A stretch of 6,072 nucleotides of DNA from assembly GCA_017424205.1 (NCBI GenBank), contig JAFPAS010000303.1, positions 1-6,072 of the forward strand, written 5' to 3'. The translations under genes were made by a program, and so were the position numbers. The stretch comes from Prevotella sp. (lineage in GTDB: Bacteria; Bacteroidota; Bacteroidia; Bacteroidales; Bacteroidaceae). Shown here in pieces: positions 1 through 6,072 of the stretch; position 1 is the first letter of the stretch, and the number at the start of each line of letters is the position of its first letter. The notes beneath the pieces were generated by a model. That model did not search any database and was not told the origin of the DNA. It saw only the letters and a list, made by a program, of their open reading frames with translations.

Positions 1-201
1 CAAGGCGTACAACACCCTGTTAATCAGCGTTATTCTGCCGTATCGTTTTACCACAACACTCACTCCGTCAATAGAGAAAATCTTCAAAATGTTACGCCCA
101 GTATGTATCATACATCCTTCTTTCTCGAAGTAACGGGCATCTGTAACCTGCTCAACAAATGATGTCAGCCATGCATATTCTATATTTATCTTCTTCTTCA
201 T
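1..201 (-). CDS. Lipopolysaccharide kinase (InaA/Kdo-kinase-like) family protein, N-terminal part
   Basis: This is a 5' fragment: 67 codons are visible from the ATG at 199-201, and the frame is still open at base 1. The protein starts MKKKINIEYAWLTSF. It carries the pattern FEKEG-x-x-I-x-x-GRN-x-LK-x-F (residues 25-42), then VVVKRYG (49-55) and INRVLYAL (60-67). I recognise this as the N-terminus of the Bacteroidota LPS-kinase/InaA family, which has a protein-kinase-like fold and is thought to phosphorylate lipid A or inner-core sugars at the cytoplasmic face of the inner membrane. K52 in VVVKRY sits where the ATP-binding beta-3 lysine would be (inference). The catalytic loop (HxD-type) lies outside the window, so activity cannot be judged. 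The gene is divergent from pnp. A -7 box 29 bases upstream of the ATG supports this start. It could instead be a more distant kinase-like paralogue. Confidence 0.75.
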   Translation of the reverse strand, partial: MKKKINIEYAWLTSFVEQVTDARYFEKEGCMIHTGRNILKIFSIDGVSVVVKRYGRITLINRVLYAL

Positions 202-230
202 TTTGTGCTATCCCAATAACCAACTGGTTG

Positions 231-238
231 CAAAATTA
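231..238 (-). promoter_or_regulatory. Candidate Bacteroidota -7 promoter box for the LPS-kinase gene
   Basis: On the minus strand the sequence reads TAATTTTG, an exact match to the Bacteroidota -7 consensus TAnnTTTG. It ends 29 bases before the ATG at 201, which gives a short leader. The position expected for the -33 TTTG element (about 259-264) reads AGTGTG, a poor match, so only the -7 box is supported. Confidence 0.4.
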
Positions 239-502
239 CGCATTTATACAGAATACGTCACACTATTATTTTCCCTTTTTCTGTTCTTTTTCTTCCACGT
301 TTCTGACATTGAGAATTTAAGAAATCTATATGCGAAAAATAAAACAATAGTGTTCAGACAAAAGGGCTTCGAAAGTGAGATATCTGACAGCAGCAAACAG
401 AAAACATGACCCGCAAACTCTTGAATGCATCAAGCAAACATCAGCACAAAGCTTTCCGGCTCCTCTTAAAAAAATATAATAATCAAAGCGTTAGAGGCAC
501 TC
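239..502. other. Divergent intergenic region between the LPS-kinase gene and pnp; no gene seen
   Basis: The full gap between the two divergent start codons is 400 bases (202-601), and this is its middle. The sequence is AT-rich and I see no credible coding frame. The one plus-strand open frame, starting at a TTG at 203, is low-complexity and lies over the minus-strand promoter. Notable composition: a nearly pure pyrimidine run at 269-296 (a single purine, G283); the 8-base palindrome AGATATCT at 378-385; and a near-palindrome CTTGAATGCATCAAG at 420-434. These could be regulator sites or nothing. No RNA gene was recognised. Confidence 0.5.
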
Positions 503-536
503 TTTTCGACAAATAGAATAATATTTTGTATATTTG
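503..536 (+). promoter_or_regulatory. Candidate Bacteroidota promoter for pnp
   Basis: A perfect -7 box TATATTTG (consensus TAnnTTTG) lies at 529-536. Twenty bases upstream is TTTTCG (503-508), an imperfect -33 element at the expected spacing. Transcription would begin at about 541-546, giving a leader of roughly 55-60 bases before the ATG at 602. A second, weaker TATTTTG-like run lies at 522-528. Confidence 0.55.
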
Positions 537-564
537 CACGATTTTTATTTAGATGTTAAAATTT

Positions 565-579
565 GGGGGCTATGCCTCC
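565..579 (+). promoter_or_regulatory. GC-rich hairpin in the pnp leader
   Basis: GGGGGC (565-570) pairs with GCCTCC (574-579) through five Watson-Crick pairs and one G-U, around a TAT loop. It stands out in an otherwise AT-rich leader and ends 22 bases before the preferred pnp ATG. The loop contains the A of an alternative in-frame ATG (572-574). In E. coli, PNPase represses its own mRNA through a leader stem cut by RNase III. A comparable role here is inference only; the structure itself is seen in the sequence. Confidence 0.4.
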
Positions 580-601
580 TTTAGATGCAAAACAAAAAGA
601 A

Positions 602-2932
602 ATGAATGTAATTACAAAGACAGTCTCATTGCCTGACGGACGTCAGATTACAATCGAGACAGGCAAGTTAGCAAAACAGGCTGACGGTTCATGTACCCTC
701 CGTATGGGCAACACTGTGCTCCTCGCAACTGTTTGTGCTGCTAAGGACGCTGTTCCAGGAACAGACTTTATGCCTCTTCAGGTGGAGTATCGCGAGCAGT
801 ATGCTGCTGCAGGACGCTTCCCTGGCGGTTTCACAAAGCGTGAAGGTAAAGCAAGCGACGACGAGATCTTGGTATGCCGTCTGGTAGACCGTGCGCTACG
901 TCCTCTCTTCCCAAGCGATTTCCACGCTGAGGTATATGTGAACGTTATCCTCTTCTCGGCTGACGGTGTTGACCAGCCTGATGCACTCGCAGGATTCGCT
1001 GCAAGCTGCGCACTGGCATGTTCAGATATTCCTTTTGAATTCCCAATCTCTGAAGTTCGCGTAGCTCGCGTTAACGGCGAATATGTCATCAACCCTACAT
1101 TCGAACAGATGAAGGACGCTGACATGGACCTCATGGTAGGCGCTACAAAGGACAATATCATGATGGTTGAGGGTGAGATGAAGGAAGTTCAGGAGGCTGA
1201 CCTCCTCGAGGCTCTCAAGGCTGCACACGCTGCTATCAAGCCTATGTGTGAGATGCAGGAGGAGCTCATGAAGGAACTGGACACTGATCAGAAGCGCGAA
1301 TACTGCCACGAGGTTAACGACGACGAGCTGAAAGAGCAGGTTAAGACTGACTGCTACCAGAAGTGCTACGAGGTAGTGAAGCAGGCTCTCGAGAAGCATG
1401 CTCGTGCCGAGGCTTTCGAACAGATCAAGGCTGACTTCAAAGAGGCTTACGCTGCCGCTCATGCTGAACTCACAGAGGATGAGATGGAAGAGAAGTTTGC
1501 TCTCGTTGACAAATACTATCACGATGTTGAGAAAGACGCTATGCGCCGTTGCATCCTCGATGAAGGCGTACGTCTCGACGGTCGTAAGACAACTGACATC
1601 CGCCCTATCTGGTGTGAGGTTAGTCCGCTGCCAATGCCACACGGATCATCAATCTTCACACGTGGCGAGACTCAGTCGCTCACAACTGTTACTCTCGGCA
1701 ATAAGATGGACGAGAAGATGGTTGATAACGTACTCGACAAGAGCTACATGCGATTCCTCCTCCACTACAACTTCCCTCCATTCTGTACAGGCGAAGCTAA
1801 GGCTCAGCGTGGCGTAGGACGTCGCGAAATCGGCCACGGTCATCTCGCTTGGCGTGGTCTGAAGGGTCAGATCCCTGCAGAATTCCCATACACAGTACGT
1901 GTAGTAAGCCAGATTCTTGAGTCAAATGGTTCTTCTTCTATGGCTACTGTATGTGCTGGCACACTCGCACTGATGGATGCTGGTGTACCTATGAAGAAGC
2001 CTGTATCAGGCATCGCAATGGGTCTTATCAAGAACGCAGGCGAGGAGAAGTACGCTGTTCTCTCTGATATCCTTGGCGATGAGGACCACCTCGGCGACAT
2101 GGACTTCAAGACTACTGGTACAAAGGACGGTCTGACAGCAACACAGATGGACATCAAGTGTGACGGTCTGTCATACGAAATTCTTGAGAAGGCTCTCGCA
2201 CAGGCTAAGGCTGGCCGTGAGCACATCCTCAACTGCATAACAGAGACAATAGCAGAGCCACGTGCTGAGCTTAAGCCACACGTACCTCGTATCGTTGCAC
2301 TTGACATTCCTAAGGAGTTCATCGGTGCTGTGATTGGCCCTGGCGGCAAGATTATCCAGCAGATGCAGGAAGACACTGGCGCTACAATCACTATCGAAGA
2401 GGCTGACGGCGTAGGTCACGTACAGGTTTCTGCACCTAACAAGGAGTCTATCGACGCTGCTATCGCTAAGATTAAGGCTATCGTAGCAATACCTGAAATC
2501 GGTGAGACTTATGACGGTGTAGTACGCTCTATTATGCCTTACGGATGCTTCGTTGAAATTCTCCCAGGTAAGGATGGATTGCTCCATATCTCTGAAATAG
2601 ACTGGAAGCGCCTCGAGACAGTTGAGGAAGCTGGCATAAAGGAAGGCGATAAGATACAGGTTAAACTTATCGATATCGACCAGAAGACTGGCAAGTACAA
2701 ACTCTCTCGCCGTGTGCTCATTGAGAAGCCTGAGGGATATCAGGAGCGTGAACGCCGCCCTCGTCCAGAGCGTGGTGAGCGTCGTCCTCGTCCAGAGCGT
2801 GGCGAACGCCGTCCTCGTCCAGAGCGCGGAGAGCATCGTCCTCGTCCAGAGCAGACAGAAGAGCAGGCTCCACAGCCAGTTGTAGAGGCTCCACAGGACT
2901 TTACTGACGCTCTCGACAAGTTTGATTTCTAA
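602..2932 (+). CDS. pnp: Polyribonucleotide nucleotidyltransferase (PNPase)
   Basis: PNPase degrades RNA 3'-5' by phosphorolysis, releasing nucleoside diphosphates, as a cytoplasmic ring-shaped trimer. The 776-residue protein has the full family layout. RNase PH domain 1 spans about 5-150 ([11 protein letters not shown] at 73-83, RPLFP at 100-104). A helical linker covers about 230-315. RNase PH domain 2 spans about 325-555, with phosphate-site ESNGSSSMA (440-448) and [14 protein letters not shown] (490-503); D495, D501 and K503 match E. coli D486, D492 and K494. KH is about 565-625 (GPGG at 579-582) and S1 about 633-705. The Arg/Pro/Glu-rich tail (711-776) makes it longer than E. coli's 711. 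ATG 602 is preferred because homologues begin '[13 protein letters not shown]' and A-rich sequence precedes it; TTG 563 and ATG 572 are alternatives sitting in or next to the leader hairpin. Codon use is strongly biased (Arg nearly all CGT/CGC), fitting high expression. Confidence 0.97.
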   Translation: MNVITKTVSLPDGRQITIETGKLAKQADGSCTLRMGNTVLLATVCAAKDAVPGTDFMPLQVEYREQYAAAGRFPGGFTKREGKASDDEILVCRLVDRALRPLFPSDFHAEVYVNVILFSADGVDQPDALAGFAASCALACSDIPFEFPISEVRVARVNGEYVINPTFEQMKDADMDLMVGATKDNIMMVEGEMKEVQEADLLEALKAAHAAIKPMCEMQEELMKELDTDQKREYCHEVNDDELKEQVKTDCYQKCYEVVKQALEKHARAEAFEQIKADFKEAYAAAHAELTEDEMEEKFALVDKYYHDVEKDAMRRCILDEGVRLDGRKTTDIRPIWCEVSPLPMPHGSSIFTRGETQSLTTVTLGNKMDEKMVDNVLDKSYMRFLLHYNFPPFCTGEAKAQRGVGRREIGHGHLAWRGLKGQIPAEFPYTVRVVSQILESNGSSSMATVCAGTLALMDAGVPMKKPVSGIAMGLIKNAGEEKYAVLSDILGDEDHLGDMDFKTTGTKDGLTATQMDIKCDGLSYEILEKALAQAKAGREHILNCITETIAEPRAELKPHVPRIVALDIPKEFIGAVIGPGGKIIQQMQEDTGATITIEEADGVGHVQVSAPNKESIDAAIAKIKAIVAIPEIGETYDGVVRSIMPYGCFVEILPGKDGLLHISEIDWKRLETVEEAGIKEGDKIQVKLIDIDQKTGKYKLSRRVLIEKPEGYQERERRPRPERGERRPRPERGERRPRPERGEHRPRPEQTEEQAPQPVVEAPQDFTDALDKFDF
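2753..2860 (+). repeat. Four tandem 27-bp repeats encoding the PNPase tail
   Basis: Four in-frame 27-base units start at 2753, 2780, 2807 and 2834. Units 1-3 encode RRPRPERGE exactly; unit 4 has drifted to HRPRPEQTE. The core CGTCCAGAGC is unchanged in all four, and differences in units 1-3 are mostly third-position changes. The array gives PNPase a very basic, probably disordered segment (residues 718-753) right after the S1 domain. It then turns into an acidic, Gln/Pro-rich end finishing in [11 protein letters not shown]. Copy number may vary between strains through slippage (inference). Confidence 0.9.
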
Positions 2933-2942
2933 TCTGAAACAT

Positions 2943-2993
2943 GATATGCCAATGCTCTGATGTCATGAGCAAGCCTCATGCGCAGGGCATATC
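2943..2993 (+). terminator. Two-tier stem-loop just after pnp
   Basis: An outer stem GATATGCC (2943-2950) pairs perfectly with GGCATATC (2986-2993). Inside it CATGAG (2964-2969) pairs with CTCATG (2975-2980) around a 5-base loop. It starts 10 bases after the pnp stop codon. No T-run follows, so it may protect or process the 3' end rather than terminate by itself. Confidence 0.4.
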
Positions 2994-3001
2994 ACAACAT
3001 A

Positions 3002-3043
3002 ATTCCCATCATTTCACACACGAGATGATGGGAATATATGTTT
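3002..3043 (+). terminator. Likely terminator hairpin of pnp
   Basis: ATTCCCATCAT (3002-3012) is perfectly complementary to 3025-3035. The stem continues inward through a G-U, an A-T and a C-G pair to 14 pairs around a 6-base loop (3016-3021). A weak T-rich stretch (ATATATGTTT) follows. Together with the preceding hairpin it probably ends the pnp transcript and separates it from the next gene. Confidence 0.5.
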
Positions 3044-3154
3044 AAGGTTGAAAGCACATATATGCCGCACAATATACACAGCACAAAGGCAGACAGAATA
3101 TCCCATGCCACATTGGAGAACCCCGCGGCACAGAAAAACTGAGTAATAAACATA

Positions 3155-3709
3155 ATGACGAACAGCGAGAACACGACATATTGCGCCACAGTAGGTGTCT
3201 TTGATGGCGTTCACTGCGGACATCAGCAGGTTATCAGACGCGTTATTGCTATAGCAGAGGCGGCTGGTATGAAGTCAATGGTGATAACCTTCGACCGCAA
3301 TCCGCTGGAAGTTATATGCCCCGAACGAGCACCAAAGCCTATCATGACGCTCACAGAACGCATCAGCAGACTGCAAGCTATGGGGGTTGATCGCGTTGAA
3401 GTTCTGCCGTTCGACAACGATTTCATGCAGACAACGGCCTTCGATTTTATGCACGAAACGCTGTATATGCGACTGAACGTGCGCTGCATGGTCACAGGAT
3501 ACGACAATCGCTTCGGCAAACGAAACCCGGATGAAAACTTTGAAACATACGTCAGCTACGGTAAGCGCATAGGCATAGACGTCGTCTTAGGTCCGCAACC
3601 AGAAGAATGCGGACTATTCGATGGAAGAGCTGTATCATCATCACTCATCCGCCATCTGATTGACTCTGGAAGGAAGGAAGAGGCAGACACTCTGATGATG
3701 CTTAAATAA
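3155..3709 (+). CDS. Stand-alone FAD synthetase-like (RibF N-terminal domain) nucleotidyltransferase
   Basis: This 184-residue protein matches only the FMN adenylyltransferase half of bifunctional RibF, which transfers AMP from ATP to FMN to make FAD. Visible motifs are GVFDGVHCGHQ (14-24) with the HxGH nucleotide-binding signature at 20-23, TFDRNP (45-50) in place of the usual TFDPHP-type loop, GYDNRFGKRN (115-124, the G-x-D-x-RFG motif), and VSSSLIRHLIDSG (160-172, the SS-[ST]-x-IR motif). The protein stops 12 residues after that motif, just where RibF would continue into riboflavin kinase. I see no kinase remnant in the 115 bases downstream, so the short form looks genuine. ATG 3155 is the only start before an in-frame TGA at 3140. 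It lies between pnp and a CPBP protease gene. It may be a second RibF-like enzyme beside a full-length RibF elsewhere, or may act on another nucleotide substrate. Confidence 0.85.
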   Translation: MTNSENTTYCATVGVFDGVHCGHQQVIRRVIAIAEAAGMKSMVITFDRNPLEVICPERAPKPIMTLTERISRLQAMGVDRVEVLPFDNDFMQTTAFDFMHETLYMRLNVRCMVTGYDNRFGKRNPDENFETYVSYGKRIGIDVVLGPQPEECGLFDGRAVSSSLIRHLIDSGRKEEADTLMMLK

Positions 3710-3824
3710 TGACTGCAACATCATTTTCTTGCTAAAGAAAACGATAGCAAAGTTTTCCTATAAAAAAAACAAGTTTGACATTCGCTGAATCCAACTAAGA
3801 AACACAACATTCATAACTCCAGAT

Positions 3825-4619
3825 ATGCTAAACATCCTCTTATATTTTTTCGTTTTCTTCGTCATACAGGTGTCTTCTTTCTTCTTCGTAGAAAGCCTTT
3901 GGGCACTGTTCACTGGCAGTCGTGAACACACTGCAGAACTTATCATCATAATGACGGCTGTAAGTCACATTGTGACAATTCTGATATACACGGCTCTGAA
4001 GTGGACGCCATTCTCTCTTGATTTCTTCCGCAGCAAGGCTGGCAACATCACTTACTGGTGCATACTTGCCGCCTTAGGAATGCTGATTCCGACCATGTGG
4101 TTAGAAGAACTTATTCCGGAGGCGATACGCCAGGATAATATGGCTGACACATTCAAAACTGTCATGCAGAGTCCATGGGGTTATTTGAGCATTGCTCTGC
4201 TGGCTCCTGTAGCTGAAGAATTGGTGTTCCGTGGAGCAATACAGAAGACGGCTGTGCGTTATTACGAAGGGAAGTTCGGCAAGACCAACCGTGCTCATTG
4301 GGTGGCGATAGTAATATCTGCCGCACTGTTTGCAGCCATACACGGCAATCCGGCACAAATACCGCACGCACTGCTCGTGGGATTGCTATTAGGATGGCTG
4401 TGCTATCGCTCTGGAAGCATCATTCCTGGCATCATTGTACACTGGGTGAACAATAGCGCTGCATTCCTACTATGTCATTTATATCCGCGTTCGTACGATA
4501 TGAGCATCATTGAGTTTTTCGACAACTCGATGCTACGCCTTGCTGGTGCGGTAGTTCTGTCGCTTATGTTGTTCGTACCAGCTATTTATCAACTAAATAA
4601 AATAATGAAAACGAAATAA
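3825..4619 (+). CDS. CPBP family intramembrane glutamic endopeptidase (Abi/CAAX-protease-like)
   Basis: This 264-residue polytopic inner-membrane protein has the three conserved motifs of the CPBP/Abi family (Rce1-related): EELVFRG (E131, E132, R136), FAAIH (F169, H173) and HWVNN (H206, N210). Those residues form the intramembrane active site in Rce1-type enzymes. Hydrophobic segments lie at about 3-28, 37-58, 76-93, 119-137, 159-173, 181-203, 203-218 and 236-257, giving seven or eight helices. The C-terminus is short and basic (NKIMKTK). ATG 3825 is the only start after an in-frame TGA at 3786. Family members do prenyl-protein processing, bacteriocin immunity or peptide-signal maturation; nothing nearby (no bacteriocin or signal-peptide gene) identifies the substrate. 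The gene is 115 bases after the FAD synthetase-like gene and 78 bases before DUF3109. Family assignment is firm, substrate unknown. Confidence 0.9.
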   Translation: MLNILLYFFVFFVIQVSSFFFVESLWALFTGSREHTAELIIIMTAVSHIVTILIYTALKWTPFSLDFFRSKAGNITYWCILAALGMLIPTMWLEELIPEAIRQDNMADTFKTVMQSPWGYLSIALLAPVAEELVFRGAIQKTAVRYYEGKFGKTNRAHWVAIVISAALFAAIHGNPAQIPHALLVGLLLGWLCYRSGSIIPGIIVHWVNNSAAFLLCHLYPRSYDMSIIEFFDNSMLRLAGAVVLSLMLFVPAIYQLNKIMKTK

Positions 4620-4697
4620 GACGGATAGACCTTGAAATAGCAGGTTAATGCGGATTACACTCATACGAAACATTAAAAAAGCGCTAAAAGAAAAATT

Positions 4698-5333
4698 ATG
4701 ATAATAGAAATAAAAGACACACTGGTGTCAATGGACATCATAACAGAAGAGTTCTGCTGCGACCTTGAGGCATGCAAAGGCAAATGCTGCATCATCGGTG
4801 ATGCTGGTGCACCAGTTACAATGGACGAAGTGATGGAACTGGAGAATGTGCTCGACGAAACATGGGACGATCTCTCTGCATCTGCACAGGCTGTAATAGA
4901 CAAGCAGGGCGTAGCATACACCGACCAGGAAGGCGACCTTGTAACGTCTATCGTCAACGGCAAGGATTGTGTCTTCACATACTATGACGACCTGACTCTT
5001 GACCTTCCTGACAGCGAAGGCAAGACACGGCAGTGCACCATACAGAACTGCTGCCTCTGTGCGACAGAGAAAGCATACCGTGCTGGCAAGACATCGTGGT
5101 GCAAGCCTATATCATGTGCGCTATACCCTATTCGCGTAAAGGAACTGAAAAATGGTCTGACAGCACTTAACTACCACCAGTGGGATATCTGCATCGACGG
5201 CCGCCGCAAAGGACGCGAACTGCATATGCCGGTATACAAGTTCCTGCGCGAACCGCTAATACGCCGTTTTGGACAGGAATGGTATGACGAACTGTGTGTT
5301 GTAGCTGAGGAAGTGAAGAAACAACTCATGTAA
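4698..5333 (+). CDS. DUF3109 family cysteine-rich protein, probable metal binding
   Basis: This 211-residue soluble protein has no signal peptide. I recognise it as DUF3109, a Bacteroidota-enriched family related in pattern to the YkgJ zinc/iron-binding group. Conserved-looking blocks are CDLEACKGKCCIIGDAGAP (21-39), EGDLVTSIVNGKDCVF (78-93), CKPISCALYPIRV (135-147), NYHQWDIC (158-165) and REPLIRRFGQEWYDEL (184-199). Cysteines lie at 20, 21, 26, 30, 31, 91, 113, 118, 119, 121, 135, 140, 165 and 200. The C-x4-C-x3-CC cluster with the later cysteines suggests a zinc or Fe-S site (inference). Residues about 95-119, with C113, C118 and C119, look like an insertion compared with homologues I remember. 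No function is established. ATG 4698 follows an A-rich stretch and is the only start after an in-frame TAA at 4674. The gap to the CPBP gene is 78 bases, so co-transcription is possible. Confidence 0.88.
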   Translation: MIIEIKDTLVSMDIITEEFCCDLEACKGKCCIIGDAGAPVTMDEVMELENVLDETWDDLSASAQAVIDKQGVAYTDQEGDLVTSIVNGKDCVFTYYDDLTLDLPDSEGKTRQCTIQNCCLCATEKAYRAGKTSWCKPISCALYPIRVKELKNGLTALNYHQWDICIDGRRKGRELHMPVYKFLREPLIRRFGQEWYDELCVVAEEVKKQLM

Positions 5334-5386
5334 CGTCTCCACATACAGCAAGGACTGGCATGGTCCGCACATTATAATTACGTTTC

Positions 5387-5405
5387 GCAGGAAGTATCTT
5401 CCCGC
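5387..5405 (+). other. Small imperfect hairpin after the DUF3109 gene
   Basis: GGAAG (5390-5394) pairs with CTTCC (5398-5402) over a TAT loop. Two more G-C pairs lie outside an A/C mismatch (GC at 5387-5388 with GC at 5404-5405). It precedes the strong terminator hairpin by a few bases and is probably 3'-UTR structure. Confidence 0.3.
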
Positions 5406-5410
5406 AGCAT

Positions 5411-5450
5411 ACAGAAATAGCAGGCTGGTTGCAGCCTGCTATTTCTGTTT
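5411..5450 (+). terminator. Strong terminator between convergent genes
   Basis: Bases 5411-5427 and 5432-5448 form a perfect 17-bp stem with a GTTG loop. The stem has a GC-rich upper half (AGCAGGCTG) and an AT-rich lower half. The plus-strand 3' side continues into TTT (5448-5450). It lies 77 bases after the DUF3109 stop and 70 bases from the stop codon of the opposing gene, so it probably terminates transcription from both sides. The minus-strand T-run is poor. Confidence 0.75.
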
Positions 5451-5520
5451 ATGCAAACACTGTCATACGGGATAATTTCAGAAGGCATTCCCTGCACCAG
5501 GAACGCACCCTCTATCTCGA

Positions 5521-6072
5521 CTACCACACCACCACTTTCTTTCCGCCGACAATATTCATTCCTCGCTGCAGAGCAGGCAGACGCTGTCCGCTGATGTTGA
5601 AGATGCGATTGTCTGAAGACTTAGACGGCATAACAGCATTGCTTATTCCGGTATTCAAGTCCCATTCGTACACAAAACCGTAGAATCCGAGTTTAGAACC
5701 CTGGCAATACAGTTTGTATGCCGAACCGCCTTTTACTCTGATTGTTATTCCGTATTCAGCAGGATGAGTGTCATCGAAGCTGATGCCGTTATAGTCTGGC
5801 AGTGCCACTCCGTCTTCTTCTATATACAGCGGTTTGACGAGATTGTGCTTAACATACATCGTCAGTGTGCCGTCGAGCAACGGACAGAAAGTATAGAATG
5901 TGCCTCCTGCCTTGTTACCGTCCACACCGTTGCCAGGTGTGCAATACACGAAAGTATCGTCAATAGGTCTTCTTGGTGCCTGCAGGAAGTCTGCTCCGCC
6001 CGTCTCTCCGTATGTCAGAGTGATGTTTTCACGTCTAATAGTCGTACCGGATGCGAATGTCTGATTCTCCTC
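5521..6072 (-). CDS. C-terminal part of a secreted or cell-surface protein with a Prevotella-type C-terminal tail
   Basis: This is a 3' fragment: 183 codons are open from base 6072 to a TAG at 5521-5523, and the start lies outside the window. The frame stays open beyond the GTG at 5949, which is therefore internal. Two regions can be seen. The first is a beta-rich module containing GGTFYTFCPLLDGTLTMYV (window residues about 56-74), YIEEDGV and YKLYCQGSKLGFYGFVYEW (about 121-139). The 'G-T-x-x-x-F-x-P...GSKLGFYGF' pattern recurs, in my memory, at the ends of Prevotella/Bacteroides pectate-lyase-like and other surface proteins, and may be carbohydrate-binding. The second is a final stretch RIFNISGQRLPALQRG...VGGKKVVVW, resembling short C-terminal sorting or anchoring tails of secreted Bacteroidota proteins. 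Catalytic domains, if any, lie beyond the edge, so the activity cannot be named. The gene converges on the DUF3109 gene. Confidence 0.75.
   Translation of the reverse strand, partial: EENQTFASGTTIRRENITLTYGETGGADFLQAPRRPIDDTFVYCTPGNGVDGNKAGGTFYTFCPLLDGTLTMYVKHNLVKPLYIEEDGVALPDYNGISFDDTHPAEYGITIRVKGGSAYKLYCQGSKLGFYGFVYEWDLNTGISNAVMPSKSSDNRIFNISGQRLPALQRGMNIVGGKKVVVW

Noticed and set aside
203..409. Plus-strand 68-codon frame from a TTG
   Set aside because: It has no recognisable domain, has a low-complexity F/L-rich middle encoded by the pyrimidine run, and starts on top of the minus-strand gene's promoter region.
563..601. N-terminal extension of PNPase (TTG 563 or ATG 572)
   Set aside because: The extra residues [13 protein letters not shown] are not like known PNPase N-termini, both starts are in or beside a GC-rich hairpin, and ATG 602 matches the family start.
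1022..1642. Long minus-strand open frames inside pnp (also 778-1161, 1867-2391, 2171-2836)
   Set aside because: They are antisense shadows of a highly codon-biased gene. Their proteins are low-complexity and show no known motif.
3038..3142. 34-codon plus-strand frame just before the FAD synthetase-like gene
   Set aside because: The peptide is polar with no features. It begins at the foot of the terminator hairpin and is probably a chance frame.
3724..3750. Two overlapping AT-rich hairpins (TTTTCTT/AAGAAAA and TTGCTA/TAGCAA) after the FAD synthetase-like gene
   Set aside because: They are mutually exclusive on paper, but both stems are short and nearly all A-T, so neither a terminator nor a switch is well supported.
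3774..3803. Possible promoter for the CPBP gene (TTTG at 3774, TAAGAAAC at 3796)
   Set aside because: The -7 box fails the TTTG part of the consensus and the spacing is short.
4634..5424. Shared string GAAATAGCAGG at 4634-4644 and 5414-5424
   Set aside because: Only 11 bases match. The first copy forms no hairpin and the second is part of the terminator stem, so it is likely coincidence.
5429..5683. Plus-strand 84-codon frame opposite the surface-protein gene
   Set aside because: It starts inside the terminator loop and lies antisense to a well-supported coding frame with recognisable protein motifs.

Overview
The window looks like ordinary chromosome of a Bacteroidota bacterium, most likely Prevotellaceae. 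Three things point there: a PNPase whose N-terminus and Arg/Pro-rich tail resemble Prevotella/Bacteroides homologues, a DUF3109 protein, and a surface-protein C-terminus ending in the 'ISGQRL...G.NIVGGKKVVV' style tail common in secreted Prevotella proteins. A Bacteroidota-type -7 box (TAnnTTTG) lies upstream of pnp and another lies upstream of the divergent gene. A-rich stretches, rather than Shine-Dalgarno sequences, precede the pnp and DUF3109 starts.

Layout. Bases 1-201 (minus) hold the N-terminal 67 codons of a lipopolysaccharide-kinase (InaA/Kdo-kinase-like) protein running off the left edge. A 400-bp divergent intergenic region separates it from pnp (602-2932, plus), a full-length polyribonucleotide nucleotidyltransferase with a 4 x 27-bp repeat-encoded tail. 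Two hairpins follow pnp. Next on the plus strand come a single-domain FAD-synthetase-like nucleotidyltransferase (3155-3709), a CPBP intramembrane protease (3825-4619) and a cysteine-rich DUF3109 protein (4698-5333). A perfect 17-bp stem-loop (5411-5448) closes this run. It faces the C-terminal 183 codons of a convergent, probably secreted surface protein (5521-6072, minus), which runs off the right edge.

Function. The genes do not form an obvious single pathway. pnp is RNA turnover. The LPS kinase and the CPBP protease belong to the envelope, the FAD synthetase domain to cofactor or nucleotidyl transfer, and DUF3109 has no known function but looks metal-binding. The three genes after pnp share a strand with gaps of 115 and 78 bp, so they could be partly co-transcribed, but the hairpins after pnp suggest they are separate from it.

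I found no mobile element, CRISPR array, tRNA or rRNA, and no convincing new multi-gene system. The points most worth a second look are the stand-alone FAD synthetase domain, the repeat-encoded PNPase tail, the hairpin in the pnp leader, and the extra cysteine-rich segment in the DUF3109 protein.
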